The notes beneath the pieces were generated by a model. That model was not told the DNA's origin and searched no databases. It saw only the letters and a list, made by a program, of their open reading frames with translations. The position numbers and the translations under genes are program-made. DNA of 64,000 nt, from positions 1 through 64,000 of the forward strand of contig NZ_PGTZ01000011.1 of assembly GCF_002798015.1 (NCBI RefSeq). The letters are read 5' to 3'. Below are positions 1 to 8,250 of this stretch, in pieces. This stretch comes from Luteimicrobium subarcticum. GTDB lineage: Bacteria; Actinomycetota; Actinomycetes; Actinomycetales; Cellulomonadaceae. The stretch's first letter is position 1; every line of letters starts with the position of its first letter.

Positions 1-69
1 TGCGGCTACCAGGCCCCGAACGTCTACGAGCAAGCCGCCTCGACCGCTACGCTGGCGACCGCCGCGTAA
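1..69 (+). CDS. C-terminal tail of a transposase, probably IS3-family OrfB (partial)
   Basis: An open frame enters from the left edge and ends at TAA 67-69. Only 22 codons are visible, with residues such as GYQAPNVYE followed by an Ala/Thr-rich end. That ending resembles the tails of IS3-family OrfB integrases (a 'GY.TP...Y' segment then TATLATAA). Directly after the stop lies a stretch resembling an IS3 terminal repeat, which supports the call. The catalytic DDE domain is outside the window, so whether the gene is intact cannot be judged. The call rests on resemblance alone and is tentative. Confidence 0.4.
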   Translation, partial: CGYQAPNVYEQAASTATLATAA

Positions 70-77
70 TCACACCC

Positions 78-104
78 CGTGTCCACAAACCGGGGGTAGG
101 GCCC
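78..104 (+). mobile_element. Probable right terminal inverted repeat of an IS3-like element
   Basis: Eleven bases after the transposase-like stop is a segment with TGTCCACAAACCGGGGG (80-96). TGTCCAC followed by a C/G-rich block is typical of right ends of IS3-family elements in actinomycetes. The left end and any target duplication are outside the window, so the exact terminus is an estimate. Confidence 0.35.
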
Positions 105-150
105 GTAAGCGAGCCGTCGGGCAGCTCGCTAGTGCGGCTGCCCGACGGCG

Positions 151-636
151 TCAGCCTGCAGGAGCGATGTACGCGTACGCGGCGGTGGCGCCGCTCGGTA
201 GGGCAGCGATATCCAGGGCGACGGCAGTCACTGACGTGAAGCGGCCAAGGCCATCGGCGATCTCGTTCCCGTCGCATGGCACGTCGGCCGTCATCAGCAC
301 CGCACCTCGATCGTTGCGCACTGTCACGCGTGACGTCCCATGAGGCGCGCCGTAGCACTGAACATGCGTCAGATAGGTCTGATTCGGCTGCGCCTTGCCT
401 CTGACTTCCGGATCCGACGCTTTTGAACCGGCCAGACTCGCGGACGCAATCGTTCCTCTTGGTGTCGATGGCGGTGTCGCAGGTACCGGCGTCGGGGTGG
501 GAACTGGCACCTGGACAGCAGGTGCTCCCGGTGACGGCGGGCTCGCAGCAGTGGGCGACCCGTCGTGGCCGGTGCATCCCGCCAGCGCGAGTACGACGAA
601 CGCGCTGCCCGCAAGCAACCCTCGTGTTCGATTCAC
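151..636 (-). CDS. Putative lipoprotein of unknown function
   Basis: The start is GTG 636-634, because AAGGAGG sits just upstream at the right spacing; a longer in-frame ATG at 696 has no ribosome site. The 161-residue product begins with a short basic segment, a hydrophobic helix and a lipobox (LALAGC, Cys21), so it should be lipidated on the outer face of the membrane. A Pro/Thr-rich linker (about residues 28-60) precedes a roughly 100-residue domain with two cysteines (in QCYG and PCDG) that could form a disulfide. I recognise no family. It lies downstream of a secreted protein on the same strand, but a hairpin separates the two. Confidence 0.75.
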   Translation of the reverse strand: MNRTRGLLAGSAFVVLALAGCTGHDGSPTAASPPSPGAPAVQVPVPTPTPVPATPPSTPRGTIASASLAGSKASDPEVRGKAQPNQTYLTHVQCYGAPHGTSRVTVRNDRGAVLMTADVPCDGNEIADGLGRFTSVTAVALDIAALPSGATAAYAYIAPAG

Positions 637-671
637 TCGATCCTCCTTCTCATGGCCGCCTCGCTTCGACA

Positions 672-703
672 GGGCGGGTTGGAGCGACCACTCCAACCCG
701 CCC
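672..703 (-). terminator. Hairpin terminator after the secreted-protein gene
   Basis: A perfect 13-bp stem (672-684 with 691-703) closes a six-base loop. It starts 16 bases past the stop of the upstream minus-strand gene. There is no clear U-tract, as is common for actinomycete terminators. It probably separates transcription of the secreted protein from the lipoprotein gene. Confidence 0.6.
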
Positions 704-718
704 AGCCGACCTGCTAGG

Positions 719-1321
719 TCAGGACGAAGTCTCCCAGTAGTACCAACCCTCGGTCGTGCTCGGGTACGTGATGGTTCCCGTCGTCGTGGTGGTCGAGCAC
801 GTCGTCGAGGTGTGGACCTTCTTGAAGTTCACCTTGTAGCCGTAGCTCACGTACTGCACGTTCCCGTACTTGCCGGACGTGATGTTGTGGCTGTAGGTGT
901 TGGTGTCGGACGTGCTGTTGGACTCCACGATGGTGCCGGAGACCTCGACCTTTGCCTTGGCCCAGACGGCGCCAATCTCGACGCTTCCTCCGACCGTCGT
1001 CGATGCGCTGGCAGTGCCTGAGTACGAGTGCGAGACCGTCAGAGTGCCGCCCGGGCCGTCCCGGAAGATCTTCAGTCCCGTACCCGTGAACGGCACGCGA
1101 GTCGTCGACGACGACGTGATCGAGTACGAGTCCGGGATGCAGCAGTTGGCGTCCGGGGTCACGCTCTCGGACGCCTGGCTGGCCTGCGTGGTTCCGTCAG
1201 GCGCGACGTTGACACACGGGCTCGCGATTGCTGCCTGGGCCAGGCCCGTCGGCACTCCGATAGCGAACGCGCCGACGAGGAGCCCTACTGCTGCGTAGCG
1301 GGTGGTGTTGCGAATCTGCAT
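719..1321 (-). CDS. Small secreted beta-rich protein, function unknown
   Basis: ATG 1321-1319 is preferred over the earlier in-frame ATG at 1354, because AAGGGA lies upstream of it and the Sec signal peptide begins there (hydrophobic core, cleavage after AQA at about residue 30). The mature part is about 170 residues, rich in Ser/Thr/Val/Tyr with alternating polar and apolar residues, suggesting extended beta strands. It ends with Lys/Tyr-rich strands and the terminus GWYYWETSS. A long Ser/Thr stripe resembles the stem region of aerolysin-type pore formers, but that is only a visual impression. There are three Cys in the mature N-terminal part and one near the C-terminus. No enzyme motif is visible. 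Confidence 0.7.
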   Translation of the reverse strand: MQIRNTTRYAAVGLLVGAFAIGVPTGLAQAAIASPCVNVAPDGTTQASQASESVTPDANCCIPDSYSITSSSTTRVPFTGTGLKIFRDGPGGTLTVSHSYSGTASASTTVGGSVEIGAVWAKAKVEVSGTIVESNSTSDTNTYSHNITSGKYGNVQYVSYGYKVNFKKVHTSTTCSTTTTTGTITYPSTTEGWYYWETSS

Positions 1322-1420
1322 GGTTCCGAAATCCCTTGCTTCAGAAGTTGTCATGCACTTGCGCCGGGCCCGGCGGGAGTGAGGTTAGGACTCAGCAAGA
1401 GCCGCACCAAGTAAATGCCG

Positions 1421-1436
1421 GTAACGTTTGTGTTAC
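1421..1436. promoter_or_regulatory. Inverted repeat upstream of the secreted-protein gene
   Basis: GTAAC-N6-GTTAC forms a small perfect dyad about 100 bases upstream of the secreted-protein start, in an AT-richer pocket. It could be an operator or part of the promoter. The rest of 1322-1538 shows no gene. Confidence 0.25.
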
Positions 1437-1542
1437 GCAACAATCCCGGCGCCTAACTGCCTCGGGCACCTAACGCGCGACGCGCTAGCTCGCCTCCCAG
1501 CGATACCTACAGACGCCAGATCTCAGGCGCGCAGAATCGACC

Positions 1543-1612
1543 GTTTTTGAGCGACACGCCGACGACCGCGACACGCCGGGCGACACGCCGGTCAAAAACC
1601 ACTCTCAAAACC
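1543..1612. repeat. Clustered short repeats, possible res/crossover site of the recombinase
   Basis: Three direct copies of CGACACGCC (1552-1560, 1569-1577, 1581-1589) lie between inverted GTTTTTGA (1543-1550) and TCAAAAAC (1592-1599), with another TCAAAAC at about 1605. On the other strand each direct copy contains TGTCG, similar to the TGTC half-sites bound by small serine resolvases. The cluster ends about 50 bases before the recombinase gene, where such enzymes usually have their site. Function is inferred. Confidence 0.4.
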
Positions 1613-1661
1613 TGGTGTCTGTCAGAAGGTCCGGGGGAGGTTTTCGGTACCGTCTCGGGGC

Positions 1662-2222
1662 ATGAGTCATGTCTTCGGGTACGCCCGGGTCTCCACGACG
1701 GGGCAGAGCCTTGACGTCCAGGTCGATGCCCTCGTCGCTGCGGGCGTCGATGCGCGGTGGATCGCGCGCGAGACGGGGTCGGGCCGGCGTGATGACCGTC
1801 CCGAGCTCGTGCGGATCCTGGGCCAGGTTCAGGCGGGCGACACGCTGGTGGTGGTGCGCCTCGATCGGCTGGGGAGGTCCGCCGCACACCTCGCGGCGCT
1901 CGTGCGCGATCTCGACGACCGGGGCGTCACGCTCCGGTCGCTCACCGAGTCCCTGGACACCTCGACGTCGTCGGGCCGGTTCGTCGTCCACGTCCTCGGT
2001 GCGATGGCACAGATGGAGGCGGACCTGATCCGGGAGCGCACTCTCGACGGGCTCGCCGCGGCTCGGGCACGCGGACGAGTCGGTGGGCGCCCCACGGTCA
2101 TGACACCCGATCGGCTTGCGGCCGCGCGCTCGTCCCTGGACGCCGGTCAGCCCGTCGCCCTCGTCGCCCGCGCTTTGGGTGTGTCAGAGTCGACGATCCG
2201 TCGCCACAGCTCTGCTTCATGA
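1662..2222 (+). CDS. Small serine recombinase (resolvase/invertase family)
   Basis: This is a 186-residue site-specific recombinase of the resolvase/invertase type, which breaks and rejoins DNA through a serine-DNA intermediate. The catalytic segment YARVSTTGQ places the nucleophile at Ser11. The conserved VVVRLDRLGRS segment near residues 64-74 and the long E-helix follow. A C-terminal helix-turn-helix (about residues 145-183, ending SESTIRRH) binds the crossover site. Length is normal and the frame intact. It probably acts on the repeats just upstream, but no second copy of the site is visible, so resolution of a transposon versus inversion of a segment cannot be decided. Confidence 0.9.
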   Translation: MSHVFGYARVSTTGQSLDVQVDALVAAGVDARWIARETGSGRRDDRPELVRILGQVQAGDTLVVVRLDRLGRSAAHLAALVRDLDDRGVTLRSLTESLDTSTSSGRFVVHVLGAMAQMEADLIRERTLDGLAAARARGRVGGRPTVMTPDRLAAARSSLDAGQPVALVARALGVSESTIRRHSSAS

Positions 2223-2263
2223 AGCGGGATGGGGAAGTCGCGCAAGGTATTACGTTCCCCCTG

Positions 2264-2293
2264 TTGCGAATTTTCGATCGCCAGGGCTACCGT
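2264..2293 (+). promoter_or_regulatory. Possible promoter of the RHS gene
   Basis: TTGCGA (2264-2269) and TACCGT (2288-2293) are separated by 18 bases in an AT-rich stretch that stands out from the surroundings, about 70 bases before the RHS start. The -10 match is weak. Confidence 0.3.
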
Positions 2294-2360
2294 CATTGAC
2301 GACGCACAGGAGCGCCAGGGACAGAGCAACGTCGCCGTTCGCCGCCAGGGGGAGTCTCGA

Positions 2361-5300
2361 GTGAATACGTCACGTGTGATTACCGTGCTTGCTGCCGGAG
2401 CGATGAGCCTCTCGGCCATCGTCGTGCCAGCAGCCTCAAGCACAGCCACCCCAGTTCGGGTTAGGACTGCGGCAGCGTCGACGCAGCCGGAGAGCCTTCC
2501 GCCGGGAGCCAAGAAGGTAAAGACCGTTCCGGGGCCAACGCCAACCCGCCCGTGGTCGCCGCCGGCGAGTGCGATGGGATCAGGTCTGGGGAGCGGTGAT
2601 TCAGCTTCGGAGGCGGTCCAGCCCAACGTCGCGGCACCAGCGCCGGACGAGGCGGCCGGGGACAATGGCTCTTACACGTTCCAGCAGTTCTGGGCAGGCG
2701 GCGGAAACGGCGAGCTCGCCATCAAAGTAAACGTGGGCTCCGGCAACCTGTTCATCAAGGAACTGCTCGGCGCAGTCGCTGGTCCCGGTGTGGCGCCCTC
2801 AGCCTCCCTCGTTTTCAACTCCCAAAGTGTCCCGTCCAAGGGGGCGGCGGGTGGTATTTGGGCGACCGACTGGGACCTCACCGGCCTAGACATCACGAGC
2901 ACCAAGGTCACCTTCTACGACGGTACAGGTGAACACTGGGACTTCACCGGCTCAGGCACCTCGTGGACTGCCCCAGCAGGAGTGAACGCGTCTCTGAAGA
3001 AGAACAGTGACGGCACCTGGACGGTCAAGTACAACCGCACCGGACAGAAGCTTCAGTTCAACAGCTCAGGCTGGCTGACGAACCACACAGACCGCAACGA
3101 CGTAGGTTCCGAGTACAAGTATTGGAAGGGTGGTGCCGCAGACGGACTTTCCGGCTACATACTCCAGAGCGGTCCCGGCGTAGGGCAGAACTTCGCCGAC
3201 GGCAAGGACGACCTGGAGTTCGGGTACCAGACTTTCGCCGATCACCCGGCCGCTTTACTCGCTAGCACTACCCAGGTGGGCGCGTCCCATAACGGCCTCG
3301 ATACAGTCGAGTACGCGCGCCAACCCGATAACACACTAACGAGCGTGAACGGCCACGTCCTACCCAGTGTGAACAACTACCACCGGAGCGGCGAGCAGTG
3401 GACCGTCACTTACGATACGCAGGGGCACATCACCCAAATCACCACTTACCCCTACGCCGGCACCCAGCCGTCGTCAACTCCTGACCGGACGATCGCGTTC
3501 ACCTACGACTCCGCGAACCGCGTTACGAAGGTCACCCAGTCCCGCAGCGGCGAGACTTCCGTCGTCACGGCGTACGCCTACAGCTCCGCTGGGACGACCG
3601 TCACGGATCCGCGTGGTAACACCATCACGTACGACGTCGACTCGAAGTACCGGGTAACCAAAGTCACCGACCAGCTCAGCCAGACGAGGTCGCTCACCTA
3701 CACCGCCAACAGCGATGTCGCCACGAGCACCGATGGCTTCAGCACAGGCGGGGGAGCCGGTCATGTAACTACTACGTCCTACGACTCCAACAATAACGCT
3801 ACCAAGGTCGCGCTCCCCACTGGCGCCGCGGCCCAGGCGATTTACACCTCAGGAACCAACTGCCCAGCCGGCACGACCGGAGACGCCTACCAGGCAAAAT
3901 GCACGATCGATCCGTCAGGGAACAAGCGCTCTGCCACGTACGACGCGGCCGGCAACCTCACCAAGTCAACGGATACGACCAGTGGTGGCACCGCCGAGAG
4001 CATCTCCTACACCAGGGAGAACGGGAACGGGACGGTGTGCGGGGGTGCCCAAGGGCAGGTGTGCACCGCGACGGACGGCAATGGCAAGGTGACGAAGTAC
4101 GCCTACGACCACGGAAATCTCGCCACGCTGACCCCGCCGGCCCCACTTGGGCCAACGACGTACCAGTACGACGAGAGGAATCGCGTCACGGGGGTGACGG
4201 ACGGCAACGGTCATGCCACGACATACACGTACGACAACTTCAACAACATCCTGACCATGAAATTCGCCAACGGGCAGAAGATCACCCAAGTCTGGAACGC
4301 TGACGGCACACTCGCGAGCAAGACCGACACTCGCACGGGCGCGACGATCACCTACTCATACAACTTGCTCGGCAAGCAGACCGCGCAGACGGTCAGCACG
4401 CCCAGTGGCAGCGGCATCAGCGCGACCGTGACGATGACGTACGACGCCAACGGCAACATGCTCACCAGCGACGCCACCGGCTCCACGCTGACGTACACGT
4501 ACGACAAGACCAACAAGGTCACCCAGATCCGGGAGGCTGGCGGGACGTGCCCGAGCAGCGGGAACCCCGCAGCGAACTCCGGCTGCACCCTGTTCAAGTA
4601 CGACAGCAACGGCCAAGAGATCGCGCGAATCTTCCCAGGCGGTGCCCGCCAGGACACCACTCGAGACGCCTCCGGGCGGCCGACCCGCATCACAGCAAAG
4701 GACGGCGGCGGGACAGTCGTCGCTGACGTGGGGTACGCCTACTCTTCGTCAGGCGCCGACACGGACCTCATCCAGACCCGCACCAGCTACATCGAGCAAG
4801 GAATCCCCGCCGGGGCGGTGACCACTTACTCCTACGACTCCAAGTCCCGGCTCACGAAGGCTGTCGAAAAGAGCGGGTCGACGACGAACGCATCCTGGGC
4901 CTACGCCTACGACAAGTCGGGCAACCGTACGTCCCAGACAAGATCCGGCAACACCGGCTCCACCTCTGGATCGACGACATACACGATCAACGCCGCTAAC
5001 CAGATCACCTCCACCTCTGCCGACACGACGACGTGGACGTACGACGCTGCTGGCGAGCTCACCCGCAACGGCATCACCGGACAGACCTACACGTACGGAG
5101 ACCGCCTCGAGGCCGCTACTTCCGGGACGACCGCGAACACCGTCTTCGGCCCAGGCAACGGAACCAGACTCCAGGCCGGGACGACGGGATTCTTGTCCAC
5201 CTCAGCAGGGCTGGCTAGGTCACTCAACGGAACCACGGCCTACAACTGGCCGCGCGACCCCAACGGGACCGCGATCAGCTACAACGGCACTTCACCCCAC

Positions 5301-5900
5301 TACTACGTGCTCGACGCCACTGGATCAGTCATCGGGATCTTCAGCGGGACCGGCGCCTGGAGCGGCGGCTACTCCTACACCCCCTTTGGTGAACGACGGT
5401 TCACCTCGACGGGGTCGGCCGTCACTAGCAACACCGTAAGGTTCGCTAACGGGTACGAGGACACCGTCAATATCTACAAGCTCGGTGCGCGGTATTACGA
5501 CGCCACACTCGGCAGCTTCACCCAGTTCGACCCAGCCGGTCACGAAGCAAACCCGTACGCCTACGCGAGCGGAAACCCTGTCATGTTGGTTGACCCTAGT
5601 GGCCAGTTTTCCATCGCGAACTTTGTCGGTGGCGCGGTTGGCGGTGTCGTGGGCGGGTTTGTGGGGACAGCACTCTGTGGCACTGCTGCAGTGTTTACCG
5701 CAGGCCTTGCCTCCGTGGGATGCTTCATCGGAGCAGCGGTCGGGGGTGGTCTCGGCGGTGGGATTGGTGGAGCCATCACCGCTGGCTTGTCGGGAGGTAG
5801 CTTGGCAGGGGGTGCTGCCGACGGGGCTGTATCAGGCTTCGCGCTTGGAGCGTTTGGCCTCCTTGGCGGTGGACTCGCCGGGTTGGCTGGTGCGCTTTGA
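2361..5900 (+). CDS. Secreted RHS/YD-repeat protein without a recognisable toxin tip
   Basis: GTG 2361 is chosen because GGGGGAG lies just upstream and a clean Sec signal peptide (residues 1-30) begins there; the frame is open further upstream but without export features. The 1179-residue product has about ten YD-type repeats (YDxxGxxT-like) between residues 380 and 900. The RHS-associated core lies at about 1030-1080 (GARYYDATLGSF, then NPVMLVDPSG). RHS shells normally encapsulate a variable C-terminal toxin. Here only about 100 residues follow the core, almost all Gly/Ala/Val and hydrophobic, like the linker that usually precedes a toxin. It is either a toxin-less RHS protein or one whose effector is a glycine-rich membrane-active tail. 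A small membrane protein gene follows closely. Confidence 0.9.
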   Translation: MNTSRVITVLAAGAMSLSAIVVPAASSTATPVRVRTAAASTQPESLPPGAKKVKTVPGPTPTRPWSPPASAMGSGLGSGDSASEAVQPNVAAPAPDEAAGDNGSYTFQQFWAGGGNGELAIKVNVGSGNLFIKELLGAVAGPGVAPSASLVFNSQSVPSKGAAGGIWATDWDLTGLDITSTKVTFYDGTGEHWDFTGSGTSWTAPAGVNASLKKNSDGTWTVKYNRTGQKLQFNSSGWLTNHTDRNDVGSEYKYWKGGAADGLSGYILQSGPGVGQNFADGKDDLEFGYQTFADHPAALLASTTQVGASHNGLDTVEYARQPDNTLTSVNGHVLPSVNNYHRSGEQWTVTYDTQGHITQITTYPYAGTQPSSTPDRTIAFTYDSANRVTKVTQSRSGETSVVTAYAYSSAGTTVTDPRGNTITYDVDSKYRVTKVTDQLSQTRSLTYTANSDVATSTDGFSTGGGAGHVTTTSYDSNNNATKVALPTGAAAQAIYTSGTNCPAGTTGDAYQAKCTIDPSGNKRSATYDAAGNLTKSTDTTSGGTAESISYTRENGNGTVCGGAQGQVCTATDGNGKVTKYAYDHGNLATLTPPAPLGPTTYQYDERNRVTGVTDGNGHATTYTYDNFNNILTMKFANGQKITQVWNADGTLASKTDTRTGATITYSYNLLGKQTAQTVSTPSGSGISATVTMTYDANGNMLTSDATGSTLTYTYDKTNKVTQIREAGGTCPSSGNPAANSGCTLFKYDSNGQEIARIFPGGARQDTTRDASGRPTRITAKDGGGTVVADVGYAYSSSGADTDLIQTRTSYIEQGIPAGAVTTYSYDSKSRLTKAVEKSGSTTNASWAYAYDKSGNRTSQTRSGNTGSTSGSTTYTINAANQITSTSADTTTWTYDAAGELTRNGITGQTYTYGDRLEAATSGTTANTVFGPGNGTRLQAGTTGFLSTSAGLARSLNGTTAYNWPRDPNGTAISYNGTSPHYYVLDATGSVIGIFSGTGAWSGGYSYTPFGERRFTSTGSAVTSNTVRFANGYEDTVNIYKLGARYYDATLGSFTQFDPAGHEANPYAYASGNPVMLVDPSGQFSIANFVGGAVGGVVGGFVGTALCGTAAVFTAGLASVGCFIGAAVGGGLGGGIGGAITAGLSGGSLAGGAADGAVSGFALGAFGLLGGGLAGLAGAL

Positions 5901-5918
5901 CGGGGATGGGAGTGCAGA

Positions 5919-6116
5919 TTGGGTAAGTCGCGACGCGTCCTCGGGATGACGGTCCCAGGATTCGCACTCTTGTGCTTCTTCGTTTTGGGTGGGGGTGTCG
6001 CTTTGGTGAGCGCGCTCATTACTGGTGCAACCGGACTCTGGGTCCTGCCCATTCTCGTCGGATTCGGCGTGGCATTTTCGGTGGTCATTGACCAGGTGCT
6101 CAAGAGCCGGGAATAG
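5919..6116 (+). CDS. Small two-helix membrane protein downstream of RHS
   Basis: This 65-residue frame uses TTG 5919 with GGGAG six bases upstream, starting 18 bases after the RHS stop, so it is probably co-transcribed. It consists of two hydrophobic segments (about residues 10-33 and 38-58), a short basic start (MGKSRRVLG) and a charged end. The position directly after an RHS gene is where immunity genes sit. A membrane immunity protein would suit the hydrophobic RHS tail, but nothing in the sequence proves that role. It could also be a remnant. A hairpin follows immediately. Confidence 0.55.
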   Translation: MGKSRRVLGMTVPGFALLCFFVLGGGVALVSALITGATGLWVLPILVGFGVAFSVVIDQVLKSRE

Positions 6117-6119
6117 TGA

Positions 6120-6144
6120 AGAGCCCCGGGTTTGATGGGGGCTC
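6120..6144. terminator. Hairpin between convergent genes
   Basis: AGAGCCCC (6120-6127) pairs with GGGGCTCT (6137-6144) around a nine-base loop. It lies right after the small membrane protein and before the 3' end of the convergent minus-strand gene, so it may terminate both. Confidence 0.5.
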
Positions 6145-6173
6145 TCAAGCAGTGCCGATGGCTAGAGGCAGCT

Positions 6174-7019
6174 CTAGAGGTCGTCGACCCAAGCGAGCAG
6201 GCTGGTGGTTACGAGAATGGCTTGGACGGTGTTCCGCTTGCTGAACTGGCGCCGTGCTGCAGAGTGCGCGGTGGCGTGTCGTGAGTAGTTCGAGGGGACG
6301 ATGTCGTCGTAGCGGTAGTTCGGGTGCGCGCCGTAGACGGGCATCAACGCGATCGCCTGTATAACCTTGAACTCGTCAAACACGGTTTCGTCGCGGCGCG
6401 TGATGCGGCCCGTGCGCGTCACCGCTTCACGGATCCGCTTGTCAGCAAGCACGGTTCGGGCGGCGCCGTCGAGGGCGGCAGTCGCACCTGCTTGGGCGGA
6501 GATCCAGTGGCCATCACGCGCCGCGGCGATCGCGTCCCGCACCATCACCACCGCGAATCCGAGTTTGGGCGGAGTCGTCTGCTCGAGGACGGCGTCGCAA
6601 TCGTCGAAGATGTTCCGGGCTTCGGTCCCGAGGAGCCGTCGACGAGCCGCCACATCGGGGGCGTTCTGCAGGCGACGGACGAGCGAAGCGCGCGGCGCCC
6701 CGTACAGGCCGATGCCCTCCTCGCGGCCGATCTCAATGATCTCCATGATCTTCAGGTCGGAGCCGACCTCGCGCAGGTTGGCCGGTAGCGACTGCGCGAA
6801 CATGGCAGCAGCGTTCAGACCGCGGAACAGGTTGTGCGACATGGGCACGAAAGCCCTTGCGAACGACTTCATCCACGCGGCAGCTCCGGTCGACAGCACC
6901 GGCTGGCGCGAGGTGAAATCCAGTAGCGCGCGCTGCAGCTTGGGGCCCGCGGGCCAGAAACCTGCGAACTTGAGGTAGGTGCTGGCGAGCTCGCGCGGCG
7001 GATCATTTAGGTCAGGCAT
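6174..7019 (-). CDS. Uncharacterised protein with an HEPN-like C-terminus
   Basis: The product is 281 residues, soluble, with no signal peptide. The N-terminal 200 residues match nothing I recognise. The C-terminal 40 residues read SRHATAHS, a basic stretch, SKRNTVQAI and a hydrophobic helix. The R-x4-H spacing (Arg247, His252) followed by an amphipathic helix is the signature of HEPN-domain proteins, many of which are RNases in abortive infection or toxin-antitoxin systems. This is a motif-level reading only. The gene stands alone between an RHS module and a toxin-antitoxin pair in the island, which suits a defence role without proving one. No strong ribosome site precedes ATG 7019. Confidence 0.6.
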   Translation of the reverse strand: MPDLNDPPRELASTYLKFAGFWPAGPKLQRALLDFTSRQPVLSTGAAAWMKSFARAFVPMSHNLFRGLNAAAMFAQSLPANLREVGSDLKIMEIIEIGREEGIGLYGAPRASLVRRLQNAPDVAARRRLLGTEARNIFDDCDAVLEQTTPPKLGFAVVMVRDAIAAARDGHWISAQAGATAALDGAARTVLADKRIREAVTRTGRITRRDETVFDEFKVIQAIALMPVYGAHPNYRYDDIVPSNYSRHATAHSAARRQFSKRNTVQAILVTTSLLAWVDDL

Positions 7020-7070
7020 TCCGTGAGCGTACGGGTGGCCGCTGTCGTTGAGTTACGCGCTACCAACAGC

Positions 7071-7358
7071 CTAGATATGCCGCTCGACGTCCGTGACATC
7101 GAGCCAGATGGAGCGGACATCCAAGCGGAGCTCGCGGGTGTGGACGAGGATGAGTCGTCCGCAGTAGGCGTCAGAGGTACCGGCGATGGTTTCCTCGCCG
7201 TCAGTTGACCAGATGACGCGAGCGGTGACGCGGACGGAGGGCATGTCGATCTGGGCGCGCCTGGCGGGTACTGGGTGGGCGTTGAGGACGGTCTGCTGCA
7301 CCTGGTCCGTCCAGGCGTACGACGCCTGCGATGGCGGTAGGGGTGCGCGGCCGAACAT
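7071..7358 (-). CDS. Hypothetical protein, 95 residues
   Basis: This is a short soluble protein starting at ATG 7358. The central part (VIWSTDGEETIAGTSDAY) and the end (RSIWLDVTDVER) resemble small proteins of unknown function in actinomycete plasmids and integrated elements that carry a 'W..DG.E...G' segment. I know of no activity. It lies 87 bases downstream of the kinase-like gene on the same strand and may belong to the same cargo unit. The start has no clear Shine-Dalgarno sequence. Confidence 0.5.
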   Translation of the reverse strand: MFGRAPLPPSQASYAWTDQVQQTVLNAHPVPARRAQIDMPSVRVTARVIWSTDGEETIAGTSDAYCGRLILVHTRELRLDVRSIWLDVTDVERHI

Positions 7359-7445
7359 GTGTTCGAGAGTACGGTGACGTCGCCCCGACCACGCCGAATG
7401 ACCCGTTCGCTGACGTGGGTGTTCAAGGTTAGGACCGGAACCAAG

Positions 7446-8212
7446 TCAGGTGCACTGCTCGGCCGCCGGCCACACCGGCCTCTGACGTGCGAGCACCCAG
7501 CGGCCGCCGAGGTGGTGGGCGTCGCCGTTCTCGAGGGCTTGGACGTAGTCGTGGCGCCAGCGCCCGCGGATGCGGGCTTCGGAGACCTCGAAGGGGACTT
7601 CGACGTCGACGACGTCGATGGTGTAGCCGGCGGCGGTGAGCTCGCGCCCGAGGCGTTCGGCTGCTTCTGGCCATGCCTGGACGGAGTCGATGATGACGTT
7701 GAGCCCTTCGCGCATGGCTTCCTCGCGGGCCCGCATCGCGAGGTAGGACGACTCGACGTGGACCAGGGAGCTGAGCTCGAGGGGGTAGAACGGGTCGCCG
7801 GCCTGTTCGGCGGCCGCGATCGCGGCCGGCTTGATGAACGAGTCGTAGGACCCGTCGGCGATGGCCTGGCTGAGCAGGGCTTCCTTGAACTCGTCGGGGT
7901 CGATGCGCAGCCACGCGCTCTCGTCGTCGAGGAGCTGCTGGCGCATGCGCGACTTGCCCGCGCCGGGCGGCCCGGCCATGACGAGCGCCCGGTGGCCGAC
8001 CTGTGCGCCGGGCTGGCGGGCACGGTGCTCGTCGATGAGCTGCCGGTGCAGGCGACGTCGCGACGGTGTCGCCGCGTCCACGTCGGCGCCGATGAACCAC
8101 TCGGTGTTCGCCGTGGTGGCGTTCGGTCCGTGGTGTCCAGCGGGCCGCCGCGGACGACCATCTCCCGGACGTGCTCCTGGTGCCGGGTGACGTCCGCGTC
8201 GGTATCGCTCAC
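7446..8212 (-). pseudogene. Zeta-toxin-like P-loop kinase, frameshifted near the N-terminus
   Basis: The main frame (from about 8130 down to 7446) encodes a P-loop protein with a Walker A motif GPPGAGKS, then RIDPDEFKEALL, ESSYLAMRAREEA and NVIIDSVQAW, the layout of zeta/PezT-like kinases that phosphorylate UDP-sugars or related substrates. Its natural N-terminus (MSDTDADVTRHQEHVREM, from GTG 8212) is in another frame. Adding one C in the CC run at about 8125-8129 joins DTTD to NATTANTEWF smoothly and gives about 255 residues. So a one-base loss, real or an assembly error, disrupts the gene. The end after GGRW is also short and may be altered. It lies 38 bases downstream of an XRE antitoxin gene. 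Confidence 0.7.
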
Positions 8213-8250
8213 GCGCCCCGAGGATTCCGTACGCGCACCTCAGCGTCCAA

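Noticed and set aside
2229..5950. Similar short starts MGKSRKVLR (before the RHS gene) and MGKSRRVLG (small membrane protein)
   Set aside because: The first is upstream of the real RHS start and the shared stretch is only about a dozen bases, so a duplication is possible but not supported.
7007..8100. Long Arg/Ser/Pro-rich continuation of the frame that starts at GTG 8212
   Set aside because: Only its first 28 codons are protein-like; beyond about 8130 it is low-complexity shadow sequence while another frame encodes the P-loop kinase.
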